Source of the DNA: Bacteroidales bacterium
Lineage (GTDB): Bacteria; Bacteroidota; Bacteroidia; Bacteroidales; UBA932
NCBI GenBank assembly: GCA_024398125.1
Contig: JAKSJO010000001.1
Coordinates: forward strand, 62,001-126,000
Reading direction: 5' to 3'
Length of the DNA stretch: 64,000 nucleotides
Shown here piece by piece: positions 54,201 to 61,824 of this stretch. Under the pieces are notes generated by a model. It did no database searches and was not told the DNA's origin. It saw only the letters and a program-made list of their open reading frames with translations. The position numbers and the translations under genes are program-made. The stretch's first letter is position 1; the number at the start of each line of letters is the position of its first letter.

Positions 54201-55379
54201 TTACATAGGAATCTCGTACGAAATCTCATTATAATCCTCGACCACAGGGACGAAAAGGCTTCCTGAACTTCCTCCTTCACCCTCCGGAACCTTGAGGTCA
54301 TGACAGTCTATATAAATCGTGATGATACCGCCATGGCTTTGTTCCTGGCACTGGTCCGTTACCGTGAATTGGAGGGTCTCCTGTGTATCGTTTGAGAATG
54401 TCAAGTCTACATACAAGTAATTAGGTAGGTCAGGACGGCTTCCGCTGTACTTGGCCTTGGTATTCATGAAGGAATCCATATCGCACAGGCCATAGGTTGT
54501 CAGTTTTCCACCTATGATATCCGCCTTCTGTCCATGATATGGAGAATCGGGGTCGTTAAGGATTATGTCCTTCTTCATTCTGGTATTGAAGTATACGATG
54601 CAAGGGTCGTACGCAGTATGTCCGGTATTGACGCTGGTACTGTTGGCCATTGCGGAAAGGGCTGCATTGCCCGATGCGTCCTTGACTCTTCCGTCCTCAT
54701 TGTTCAAAAGGATAACCTGGACGAGGTAGATGTAGACAAGCGGGCGCAGTTTGGTGTTGATGACCTTGACCCAGACATCCTCCTCTTCATTATAATAGTC
54801 GTAATCTTCCCTGTTCCTGGAAATATAGATATTCTGAGGATATGCCGAGTAGAAGATTTCCGGCTGGTTGTGGACCGCAGTAACCTTGGTTGAGGACTCC
54901 TTCGCAAGGCGTGTCATGCCTCGGGTCACTGTAGTAGTGGCCTTCACTGCGTCGAGATCGCTCTCATCTATAACGACCACCTGGGCACCGTCTTCTGAGT
55001 CGATATTGCTCCATATGAGCATGTCGTAGTATCCGAACTCGTACGCACGACGGAACGAATTGCCGAAGACGGTAAATGCATCGACAGTGGTATGAGGTAC
55101 ATTTGGATGCTCTCCAAGGAAATAACGGCGGACCTCGAAACTGGTCGGTTCCGGATATCCCGTTTCACCGAACAAATATATGTCCTGGTCATCCCATCCG
55201 TAATGCCATGCTGTATTCCAGTTGATATCCAGATCCCATACAACCTCCATATCGGTCAGGACCATAGGCATGTCGACCATAACCTCCTGGGCAGGCAGAT
55301 GCAGAGGCGGTTCAATCTTGCAACCGGCTAAACAGAGAACCGGGATGATCATGTAAAGAAGTCTGAGTATATTTTTCAT
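54201..55379 (-). CDS. DUF5119 lipoprotein, probable pilus anchor
   Basis: 392 residues with a lipoprotein signal (Cys20 in LAGC). Unlike the 13 fimbrillins it has no T-[KR]-[ASV] motif near residue 50, so it would not be trimmed and could stay lipid-anchored, as expected of an anchor or assembly terminator (FimB/Mfa2 role). The sequence contains TDMEVVWDLDINWNTAW near the N-terminus, typical of DUF5119 proteins found beside DUF3575 genes in Bacteroidales fimbrial loci. It ends with a Gly/Ser linker and the tail LFVPVVEDYNEISYEIPM, which resembles the tails of the next two pilins. Its ATG overlaps the DUF3575 stop by 4 bases. Confidence 0.8.
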   Translation of the reverse strand: MKNILRLLYMIIPVLCLAGCKIEPPLHLPAQEVMVDMPMVLTDMEVVWDLDINWNTAWHYGWDDQDIYLFGETGYPEPTSFEVRRYFLGEHPNVPHTTVDAFTVFGNSFRRAYEFGYYDMLIWSNIDSEDGAQVVVIDESDLDAVKATTTVTRGMTRLAKESSTKVTAVHNQPEIFYSAYPQNIYISRNREDYDYYNEEEDVWVKVINTKLRPLVYIYLVQVILLNNEDGRVKDASGNAALSAMANSTSVNTGHTAYDPCIVYFNTRMKKDIILNDPDSPYHGQKADIIGGKLTTYGLCDMDSFMNTKAKYSGSRPDLPNYLYVDLTFSNDTQETLQFTVTDQCQEQSHGGIITIYIDCHDLKVPEGEGGSSGSLFVPVVEDYNEISYEIPM

Positions 55380-56758
55380 CGTACAGCCTCCTTTATTGTC
55401 TTGTTTCTGCGATACAGAATGTCATAAGTCAACGACACTCCCAGACTGGTTGGTCCAAACCATGAGAAACTGTGGTTTCTCTCCTTGAACTTGTTCGCAG
55501 AGCCAAGGAAATCATAATAATACAAACCGTCTTCTACGCCTGTGACAGGATTGCCGTAGACATATGGGTCAAACAGGGTATAAAAGAAGCCAAGGCCGGC
55601 GTGGAACTCGAGCCTCAGATCTCCTTTTCGATTGACTGGAAGTACATATCCGCCCTGGAGACCAGCTCCGGCACCTTCTCCCTGCCATCCTTTGGTGTCG
55701 CTCAAACCTATTCCAAAGACAGTATTCTCCACATAGGTGCTCGCATAAAAACCAGTGTAGTCTCCCTTCTTTCTGAAATATCTCCTGAGCTCGAACCTGT
55801 AGTCCCTGAACTGGAAGAACTGATGGCTGTCCCACTTCTGCCAGAAAGGATTGGTGAACTCAAGATTGAAAGTGTAATGGCTGTCAAGCGGATAATACTC
55901 AAGCTGGGCGTCCCACATAGGTGCAAATCCGAAGCCCGGCATGTAGAATGCATCGTACAGAAGATTCGTCCTCAACGCAACGAGGTGGCGTCTTTCATAA
56001 ACAGGATCTATCCTCTGTGAATCCAGAGAATCATGGACAGGAATAAGATAATGCCTGCCAAAATCAGGAATCGGAAGCTCGGCAATCGGTGTATGCTCCT
56101 TGTCAGGTTCAGCGAACCAGAGTATCAGCCTGGCAGACCTCAGCTGAGGGAAATACTCCTTGAGCAGACGCTGCCACAAAGCACCGCCTTTCGCTGCCTT
56201 CAGCCTGGTTTTCATCTTAACCTCATCACCTCCGGTCTCGTCGAAATACTTCTTGACAAGAGCATAGTCAGGGTCGGAGGCATTGCGCATCAGCAGGCAG
56301 AGATAGGTGTAGTCCTCGATAACGTTGCTCACTTCGGCATCGACATTTGTATACTGGAATCTAAGATCCCTTTTGATTTCGTCCAGAAGAGCCTGTGAAC
56401 GCAAAATACCAAGTTTCTTGTTGGTGGCATACGATCCTTCCGGAGAAGCGGCACCGCGCACGAAAATCTTCCTTAGCTGAAGGTGTCCGCTATTGATATA
56501 AGGCAATACCTCGTTCCGATACATTTCGATGAAAGAGTCGTTCGCAGATATGTTTGAAACTCCTGTCTCGAAAACGACTCCCGAGGATGCTCCATAGAAT
56601 TCCTCGTCAGACATAGGAGGGAAATCCTTCACAGTATCTTTCGTTACCACGATGAAAGAATACCTGTCATCGTGCTTATATATACTCTCTTCCTGCGCCC
56701 AGATTGCTGTGGTCAGGGTCAGTAGAAAAAGTGTAAGTATGTTCCTGAAAGTATACAA
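55376..56758 (-). CDS. DUF3575 protein: OmpA-like domain plus outer-membrane barrel, first gene of pilus operon
   Basis: 460 residues with a type I signal peptide ending TTAIWAQ. Residues about 45-150 look like an OmpA-type peptidoglycan-binding module (KIFVRGAASPEGSYATNKKLG...RSQALLDEIKR). Residues about 255-460 are a barrel-like DUF3575 region (LRTNLLYDAFYMPGFG, FELRRYFR, LEFHAGLGFFY). So the order is reversed relative to classical OmpA. The only workable start is a TTG at 56758; the next in-frame upstream codons reach a stop without an ATG. It likely forms the outer-membrane base or platform for the pilus. DUF3575-DUF5119-fimbrillin order is a recurring arrangement in Bacteroidales. Confidence 0.82.
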   Translation of the reverse strand: MYTFRNILTLFLLTLTTAIWAQEESIYKHDDRYSFIVVTKDTVKDFPPMSDEEFYGASSGVVFETGVSNISANDSFIEMYRNEVLPYINSGHLQLRKIFVRGAASPEGSYATNKKLGILRSQALLDEIKRDLRFQYTNVDAEVSNVIEDYTYLCLLMRNASDPDYALVKKYFDETGGDEVKMKTRLKAAKGGALWQRLLKEYFPQLRSARLILWFAEPDKEHTPIAELPIPDFGRHYLIPVHDSLDSQRIDPVYERRHLVALRTNLLYDAFYMPGFGFAPMWDAQLEYYPLDSHYTFNLEFTNPFWQKWDSHQFFQFRDYRFELRRYFRKKGDYTGFYASTYVENTVFGIGLSDTKGWQGEGAGAGLQGGYVLPVNRKGDLRLEFHAGLGFFYTLFDPYVYGNPVTGVEDGLYYYDFLGSANKFKERNHSFSWFGPTSLGVSLTYDILYRRNKTIKEAVR

Positions 56759-56784
56759 AAAGGTAATATACTGTTATCAACTAG

Positions 56785-56792
56785 CAAAAATA
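56785..56792 (-). promoter_or_regulatory. Probable -7 promoter box of the pilus operon
   Basis: TATTTTTG on the reverse strand (CAAAAATA on +) is a perfect TAnnTTTG match, 27 bases upstream of the TTG start at 56758. No exact TTTG -33 element lies at the usual distance, which suggests either a weak promoter or one needing an activator. Confidence 0.5.
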
Positions 56793-56853
56793 AGCATAAT
56801 TGTAAAATATATAAGGTATAAAATCGTCCAATCTTGGTTTGAAATATACAACG

Positions 56854-56872
56854 GGATTACAAATTGTAATCC
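56854..56872. promoter_or_regulatory. 19-base palindrome in the pilus/nicotinamidase divergent region, candidate operator
   Basis: GGATTACAAATTGTAATCC is a perfect palindrome (9-base arms around one base). Its half ATTGTAAT (56863-56870) recurs at 56892-56899, 29 bases away, about three helical turns. A looser copy, ATTGTAAA, lies at about 56799-56806. The sites lie between the -7 boxes of the pilus operon and of the + strand operon, so a dimeric regulator could control both. No known regulator was matched. Confidence 0.45.
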
Positions 56873-56913
56873 GCTAATTGTTTTTTTTTGGATTGTAATT
56901 CAAAACAACTTCT

Positions 56914-56921
56914 TATTTTTG
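56914..56921 (+). promoter_or_regulatory. Bacteroidota -7 promoter box for the lipoprotein hydrolase pair
   Basis: TATTTTTG matches TAnnTTTG, 47 bases before the ATG at 56968. A TTTG at 56887-56890 could be a -33 element with a 23-base spacer. Confidence 0.5.
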
Positions 56922-56967
56922 CGCCACGGTTAGTAAAATAAGTTATTGTTTAAGAATGACTAAAAAA

Positions 56968-57609
56968 ATGAAGAAGATTATCATTGCATTTGCAGCGGCC
57001 ATGATGGCCCTTGTTGCCTGCAACCAGACAGCAAACGTAAACCCAACAGAAACCAATATGGAAGTAAACCGCAAGGTCCTCCTGGTAGTCGATCTCCAGA
57101 AGGATTTCATCGACGGTACACTCCAGGCAGCCAACGGCCGTGAGATTGTACCAGTTGTAGACAGCATCAAGAACAGCTTCGACAGAATCTGCTTCACTCT
57201 TGACTGGCATCCGTCAAACCACTGCTCATTCACCGATTTCGGTGGTATCTGGCCTGTACACTGTGTGCAGTACACCGCCGGTGCGTCTCTTCCTGACTGT
57301 ATCCTTACGGGAGTGTCATCCGACAAGTACGATGTAGTGCTCAAGGGCCGCGACCAGGCTGCCGAGGAGTATGGCGCATTCGCTGCCGAGGGCTCTGTGG
57401 CTGAGGTGTTCCACAATGGCGATGAGGTCGTTGTCTGCGGTATCGCTGCCGAGTACTGTGTCCTCGAGACCCTCAAGAACATCATGAAGGAGGCCGAGAA
57501 TCTCAATCTCAAGGTCAGCGTCTGTCTCGATGCAGTCGCATACATTACCGAGTACACTCCGCTCGTCGAGTACATGAAGGAGAACAACATCCCTGCATAC
57601 GAACTTTAA
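56968..57609 (+). CDS. Lipoprotein nicotinamidase/isochorismatase-family hydrolase
   Basis: 213 residues from the ATG at 56968 (MKKIIIAFAAAMMALVAC); an ATG at 56956 adds four residues. A lipoprotein signal ends at Cys18, so the enzyme is exported and membrane-anchored, unusual for this normally cytosolic family. The mature part has the whole PncA-type site: catalytic Asp42 (VVDLQKDF), metal ligands in DWHPSNH (Asp79, His81), Lys126 (VVLKGRDQ) and the nucleophile Cys164 (CGIAAEYCV, with the cis-peptide GIAAEYCV loop). Nicotinamide deamidation to nicotinate is the best guess for the reaction. Strong codon bias suggests high expression. The next gene follows after 11 bases. Confidence 0.85.
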   Translation: MKKIIIAFAAAMMALVACNQTANVNPTETNMEVNRKVLLVVDLQKDFIDGTLQAANGREIVPVVDSIKNSFDRICFTLDWHPSNHCSFTDFGGIWPVHCVQYTAGASLPDCILTGVSSDKYDVVLKGRDQAAEEYGAFAAEGSVAEVFHNGDEVVVCGIAAEYCVLETLKNIMKEAENLNLKVSVCLDAVAYITEYTPLVEYMKENNIPAYEL

Positions 57610-57620
57610 TTCTTTACAAT

Positions 57621-58388
57621 ATGAAGAAGCTTTTCATGACAATAGCAGCTGCAGCTGCACTCGTTGCCTGTGGCAACGCACCTAAGGCACTTGCCCCTGT
57701 AGAGGGCACAGTCCAGTATGACAAGGCATACGACTGCGATACCTATACCACTGCGAATGGCCGTCAGGTGGCTATTACTTTCATCAAGCACGGAACTCTC
57801 ATGCTTGACATCGCCGGCAGCACTGTACATATCGATCCAGTTGCAATGTTCGGCACCGACTATGCAGCAATGCCAAAGGCAGACCTCGTTGTCGTCAGCC
57901 ATGAGCATGGCGACCATCTCGATTCAGCATCCGTTGCAGCTGTGACAAAGGCTGAGACCAAGGTTCTCACCAGCGCAGCCGTTGCCGAGAAGATCGGCTC
58001 GCAGACTCTCGCAATCGGCGAGACAGTCGATATGGGCGGCTACACAGTTACCGGCGTTTACGCTTACAACTGTTCTCCTGGTCATGAGAACTTCCATCCT
58101 AAGGGACATGGTCTTGGCTTCGTCTTCGAAGTTGACGATCTCCGCATCTATGTAGCAGGTGACACCGAGGACATTCCGGAGCTCGCCGAACTCAAGGACA
58201 TCAACATTGCATTCCTCCCTGTGAACCAGCCATACACCATGACTCCTGAGCAGTGCATCAATGCTATCGGCATGTTCAAGCCAGCCATCGTTTATCCTTA
58301 TCATTTCGGCGAGACCGATCTTACTCCTCTTACCTCAGCTTTCGAGGGCTCGGAAGAGACCTGCATCATCATCCGCCAGATGCAGTAA
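57621..58388 (+). CDS. Lipoprotein metallo-beta-lactamase-fold hydrolase
   Basis: 255 residues, with a lipoprotein signal (MKKLFMTIAAAAALVAC, Cys17). The mature enzyme has the MBL metal motif SHEHGDHLD (His94, His96, Asp98, His99), a later metal-binding AGDTED and YPYHFGETD near the C-terminus. It resembles the UPF0173/UlaG-like branch (L-ascorbate-6-phosphate lactonase type), not antibiotic beta-lactamases. Substrate unknown. It is 11 bases downstream of the lipoprotein nicotinamidase homologue and shares its codon bias, so the two are probably expressed together on the same side of a membrane. A terminator follows. Confidence 0.87.
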   Translation: MKKLFMTIAAAAALVACGNAPKALAPVEGTVQYDKAYDCDTYTTANGRQVAITFIKHGTLMLDIAGSTVHIDPVAMFGTDYAAMPKADLVVVSHEHGDHLDSASVAAVTKAETKVLTSAAVAEKIGSQTLAIGETVDMGGYTVTGVYAYNCSPGHENFHPKGHGLGFVFEVDDLRIYVAGDTEDIPELAELKDINIAFLPVNQPYTMTPEQCINAIGMFKPAIVYPYHFGETDLTPLTSAFEGSEETCIIIRQMQ

Positions 58389-58409
58389 TCCAGCGGGAAT
58401 CCTTGATAT

Positions 58410-58451
58410 AACGTATAAGAGGCCGACTTTTCAGTCGACCTCTTATACGTT
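58410..58451. terminator. Bidirectional terminator between the hydrolase pair and the efflux operon
   Basis: 19-base inverted repeat (58410-58428 and 58433-58451, one mismatch) with a 4-base loop. It lies 21 bases after the MBL gene stop and 12 bases before the convergent permease stop at 58464. A short T run follows on the right. Confidence 0.8.
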
Positions 58452-58463
58452 TTGTTTACCTCT

Positions 58464-59642
58464 CTAATCCCTCAGATGCTCGATATATGCTGCAACGAAT
58501 GATATTGCACAGTATATTCCTGTCTGGATCGTAAGGCACAGGATAAGATCCTTGATTTGCGTAAGATCGCATCCTGCGGTGTTCAGATTGATGAATGCCG
58601 GACATGCGAAAGAGGTCGGGAAGATGTATGAGAACAGCCTCCAGAACTTCGGGAACGCTGTCACCGGCCATGAGAAACCTGTAAGGAACATCACAATAGG
58701 AGAGATGAACAGCAGGGCGACAAGCACTGTCTCGCGTTTCGTGAAAAGCGAGCTCCACGCGGTCGCAAAGAATACACAGTCTGTCACGAAGAACAGCAGC
58801 AGCACGAGGATGTCCAAGAAACTGCCTCTTTGAGGAAGGCCGAACATGGCTGGGACAAGGCATGCTATGTAGGTGCCTATGATCATGAAAAGCAGCCAGT
58901 ACGCGGCGCCTCTTCCAAGCACGATTCGTCCGACTCCAGGACCATGCATCCTGCCGATCAGATGTGTGAAGCTTCGTCCTTCCTCGCGCGCCGTTCCGGC
59001 GAGCAGACTCATGCCGTAGAACATAACCTGCTGGATGATCAGCAGAAGAGCGGCCGACAGGAAGAAGATTGAATAGGAAAAAGTCCTGTTGTAGGGATTG
59101 TTGTCTTCGTATGGGATAGCTTCGATAAGCTGAGATATTTCCTGGTCAGACATACCTCCTGCGCTGTAACGTTCAATCTTGATCTGCTTCATTTCGTCGA
59201 GCATGACGAAGTTTGCGCCCAGCATGAGGTTCTTGTAGTAAAGGAAACTGCTCATGTCCGCATAGATTGAAAGCGTTGCTGTCCGTCCTTCGTCAATGTC
59301 TTTGCCGAATTCTGGTGGAAAGTATACTACGCCTTTGGCCTTGCGATCCCGCATAAGGGCTTCAGCCTCGTCCATGCTTGAACATCTGAATGCGACATTC
59401 AGTTCTCTGGTCGAGTCGACCTTGCGGATATAGCGTCGGCTGTGAGCTGTGTTGGACATGTCCACGACAGCTATCGGAGTGTCCTCGAGGACTCCATTGT
59501 GATAAATGCAGTTGTATAGTAGTGGATAGCCGAGTCCGGCCACCAGGAAGATGACCATCACTCCGCTATCGGCGGATATTCTTTTGAGTTCGTGACGGCA
59601 TACGCTCAGCGCGTCGGCGAACCATTTTTTCAAATAACCCAT
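58464..59642 (-). CDS. ABC-2 type permease of efflux system (second subunit)
   Basis: 392 residues from the ATG at 59642 (MGYLKKWFADALSV). An upstream ATG at 59690 lies inside the previous gene and adds 16 residues without support. Topology is that of YhhJ/YbhR-like ABC-2 permeases: one N-terminal helix (VMVIFLVAGLGYPLLY), a large periplasmic domain (about 50-190, with IAVVDMSNTAHSR), then five helices. The preceding permease gene has the same plan, so they form a heterodimer. No ATPase gene lies within the operon. It is last in the tolC-hlyD-permease-permease order and ends at a terminator. Confidence 0.88.
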   Translation of the reverse strand: MGYLKKWFADALSVCRHELKRISADSGVMVIFLVAGLGYPLLYNCIYHNGVLEDTPIAVVDMSNTAHSRRYIRKVDSTRELNVAFRCSSMDEAEALMRDRKAKGVVYFPPEFGKDIDEGRTATLSIYADMSSFLYYKNLMLGANFVMLDEMKQIKIERYSAGGMSDQEISQLIEAIPYEDNNPYNRTFSYSIFFLSAALLLIIQQVMFYGMSLLAGTAREEGRSFTHLIGRMHGPGVGRIVLGRGAAYWLLFMIIGTYIACLVPAMFGLPQRGSFLDILVLLLFFVTDCVFFATAWSSLFTKRETVLVALLFISPIVMFLTGFSWPVTAFPKFWRLFSYIFPTSFACPAFINLNTAGCDLTQIKDLILCLTIQTGIYCAISFVAAYIEHLRD

Positions 59643-59670
59643 TATGAGTATAGTTTCGGGCCCCTGAATG

Positions 59671-60837
59671 CTAGTTCTTAGGGTAGTCAAGTTTGAAATA
59701 AGCTGATTTGAGTCTTGGCAGCACTGCGATAGGTGGAATCAGGAATGCCAACAGCCAGAGCGCCTCCTGCCACCATCCTGCGAATCCGCTTCCGAACATC
59801 ACTTCCTGCACCTCGAAGAGATAGTAGTGGCGAAGTGGGAACATGAATGGGAATCCCTGGAGGATTCTAGGCATGACCTCGACCGGAAGTGTGAATCCTG
59901 TCATGCTGAGTGACAGCACGCTGAAGATTGCACCAAGGCTGAGCGCGAATCGGCAGATAGGAATGAGTCCGATGATGAACACTGCGCAGGCTTCGCTTGC
60001 GAGCACGAGAAGCAGCATGTCCAGCATCATGTAACCCAGGGATCCTGCAATAGGGAAGTGCATCCAGCTGTAGAGGAGCACCTCGACGAGCATTCCCAGC
60101 AGTGTGAAGAATACTGTATACGGAACGAACTTGCCAATGAGTGCGGTGATGATGGATCCGTCGCTTTTCTCCAGCAACTCTCTCGATGTCCCGTATTTCA
60201 GTTCGGTTCCCAGGGCGTAGATGAGGAATAGTATGATCACCATCTGGAGCGTACCGGGGAGCATGTTGGAAGACAGGCATTCGTTGTAGCTGGTCAAAGG
60301 GTTGCCGATCTTGTGGAGGTCGATGTTTATCGGACGAAGCATACCCTGCATCTGGGACGAAGGAACTCCTTTAGCCTCGAGAACCTGCTTCTGGACTGCT
60401 CCGGAGGTGAGGTTGATCATGGTAAGAAGGTCCTGCCATGAAAGTGCGCCACCCACGAAGTACAGTCCGTTGATGTAGATTGTCATCTTTGGCTGCCTGT
60501 TGGCCTGGAGGTCGCTGTTGAATCCTGAAGGGATGAGACATACGGATGTCAGCTTGCCGGTCTGCATGTCGTTCCTGGCTTCCTGGAAGCTGTCGTACCT
60601 GACGACCTTGCCTAGCTGAGTCGCGTCAAGCTGACGGACGAAGTTCCTTGATACGGACGAATTATCGTTGTCGACAATTCCGATAGGGAGGTCTGATGGT
60701 AGCCCGTCGCCAAGGAAAGTCAGATAGAAGACGCTGCAGAATGCCATGATCGCCAATGGCGCGATGACATAGATCGGACGTTTCTTCCATATGTCCAGCT
60801 CCCTCAGGATGATGTTTTTTATAGTTTCAAGTTGCAT
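59671..60837 (-). CDS. ABC-2 type permease of efflux system (first subunit)
   Basis: 388 residues from the ATG at 60837 (MQLETIKNIILREL); a TTG at 60846 overlaps the upstream stop. One N-terminal helix (YVIAPLAIMAFCSVFYL) is followed by a periplasmic domain (GIVDNDNSSVSRNFVRQLD...) and about five C-terminal helices, with the LPVEVMPRILQGFPFMFPLRHY motif typical of the YhhJ/ABC2_membrane_3 family. It starts one base after the HlyD gene stop. The substrate cannot be predicted; drugs, bile acids or lipids are common for such systems in gut Bacteroidales. Confidence 0.88.
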   Translation of the reverse strand: MQLETIKNIILRELDIWKKRPIYVIAPLAIMAFCSVFYLTFLGDGLPSDLPIGIVDNDNSSVSRNFVRQLDATQLGKVVRYDSFQEARNDMQTGKLTSVCLIPSGFNSDLQANRQPKMTIYINGLYFVGGALSWQDLLTMINLTSGAVQKQVLEAKGVPSSQMQGMLRPINIDLHKIGNPLTSYNECLSSNMLPGTLQMVIILFLIYALGTELKYGTSRELLEKSDGSIITALIGKFVPYTVFFTLLGMLVEVLLYSWMHFPIAGSLGYMMLDMLLLVLASEACAVFIIGLIPICRFALSLGAIFSVLSLSMTGFTLPVEVMPRILQGFPFMFPLRHYYLFEVQEVMFGSGFAGWWQEALWLLAFLIPPIAVLPRLKSAYFKLDYPKN

Positions 60838-60838
60838 T

Positions 60839-61816
60839 TTATTCAATGATTGCTGTCATTCCCGGAAGGATTCCGTCAATGCTCTCCTGAGGTATTGCTC
60901 GTACCTCGAAGGTTTTTGCGTCATACTGTCCTATCTCCTTTGTGGCCTTCCATGTAGCGTATGAGTCGCGTACTGCGATATAGTTTACTACAGCCTCGCA
61001 TTTCTTTCCGTCAAGTGCCGGGATAGAAAGCGTGATCTTGTCGCCGGTCTTCATTCCGTGCAGATAGTCCTCTCGAATGTTGAATGTGAACCAGACGTCT
61101 GAAAGGTCTGTTACAGTCATTATCGGAGCACCCTGGCCTACAAGCTCTCCGGACTTGGGATAAACTGATGATATGATTCCATCGGAAGGAGCCGTGAGGT
61201 AGAGCTCGCTGAGGTAGCCTTCGACTTCCTGGATCGCTCCGTCTGCCTGGTGTACAAGTGCGAGAGCGGCATCCTTGTCCTCCTGACGGGCGCCGTTGAC
61301 AGCCATGTCATACTGACTTTTGGCTGCGAGTGTCTGGCTGACTGCTGCGTCGTACTTTGCCTTAACCTCATCATATTTCTGTGTCGAGATCACTTTCTGG
61401 TCATGCAGATTCTGGATTCTCTCGAATGATTTTCTAAGGACATCCTCCTGGACAATTGCCTGCTGCCAGAGCTGATATGCTCCTGTAATCTGTTCCTGAC
61501 GGGCACCGTTGCTTGCCTTGCGGCTCTGTGCCAGCGCCGCATCCCTGGCTGCCTTTGCCTGGGCGAGCTTTGCGCGTACCTCCGGAGAGTCGATGAGAAC
61601 AAGCGTGTCGCCCTTGTGGACCATTGAGCCTTCTCTGACGAAGATTTCTTCCACTCTGCCGGGGACCTTTCCCGACACTCTGTATTCTGTGGCTTCAGCC
61701 TCACCCTGGATTGTCATGGCCTTTGGCCTGGCTGTGATATATCCTGCGATTCCTATGATGACAAGCAGCGCGATAAGTGCCGCAAGACCGATGAAGACGT
61801 TGTAATGCTTTTTCAT
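60839..61816 (-). CDS. HlyD/EmrA-type membrane fusion protein
   Basis: 325 residues: an N-terminal membrane anchor (VFIGLAALIALLVIIGIAGYI) and a lipoyl-like half (VSGKVPGRVEEIFVREGSMVHKGDTL). A long coiled-coil hairpin follows (about 80-200, rich in Ala, Gln and Lys), then the second lipoyl half (LYLTAPSDGIISSVYPKSGELVGQGAP) and a beta-barrel domain. It links the inner-membrane permeases with the TolC channel in the periplasm. Between tolC (9-base gap) and the permease genes (1-base gap). Confidence 0.92.
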   Translation of the reverse strand: MKKHYNVFIGLAALIALLVIIGIAGYITARPKAMTIQGEAEATEYRVSGKVPGRVEEIFVREGSMVHKGDTLVLIDSPEVRAKLAQAKAARDAALAQSRKASNGARQEQITGAYQLWQQAIVQEDVLRKSFERIQNLHDQKVISTQKYDEVKAKYDAAVSQTLAAKSQYDMAVNGARQEDKDAALALVHQADGAIQEVEGYLSELYLTAPSDGIISSVYPKSGELVGQGAPIMTVTDLSDVWFTFNIREDYLHGMKTGDKITLSIPALDGKKCEAVVNYIAVRDSYATWKATKEIGQYDAKTFEVRAIPQESIDGILPGMTAIIE

Positions 61817-61824
61817 TTTGATAT

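Noticed and set aside
56854..56890. Palindrome followed by a T9 run read as a terminator
   Set aside because: On the + strand no gene or promoter lies upstream to be terminated, the loop would be too tight for the full stem, and 8 bases separate the stem from the T run. An operator is more likely.
56759..56967. Invertible (phase-variable) promoter for the pilus operon
   Set aside because: No pair of inverted repeats separated by the promoter was found, only a compact palindrome, and no site-specific recombinase gene is in the window.
57621..58388. Antibiotic-resistance metallo-beta-lactamase
   Set aside because: The HxHxDH motif is shared by the whole fold. The rest resembles the UPF0173/UlaG-like branch, and the setting with a nicotinamidase homologue does not suggest drug resistance.
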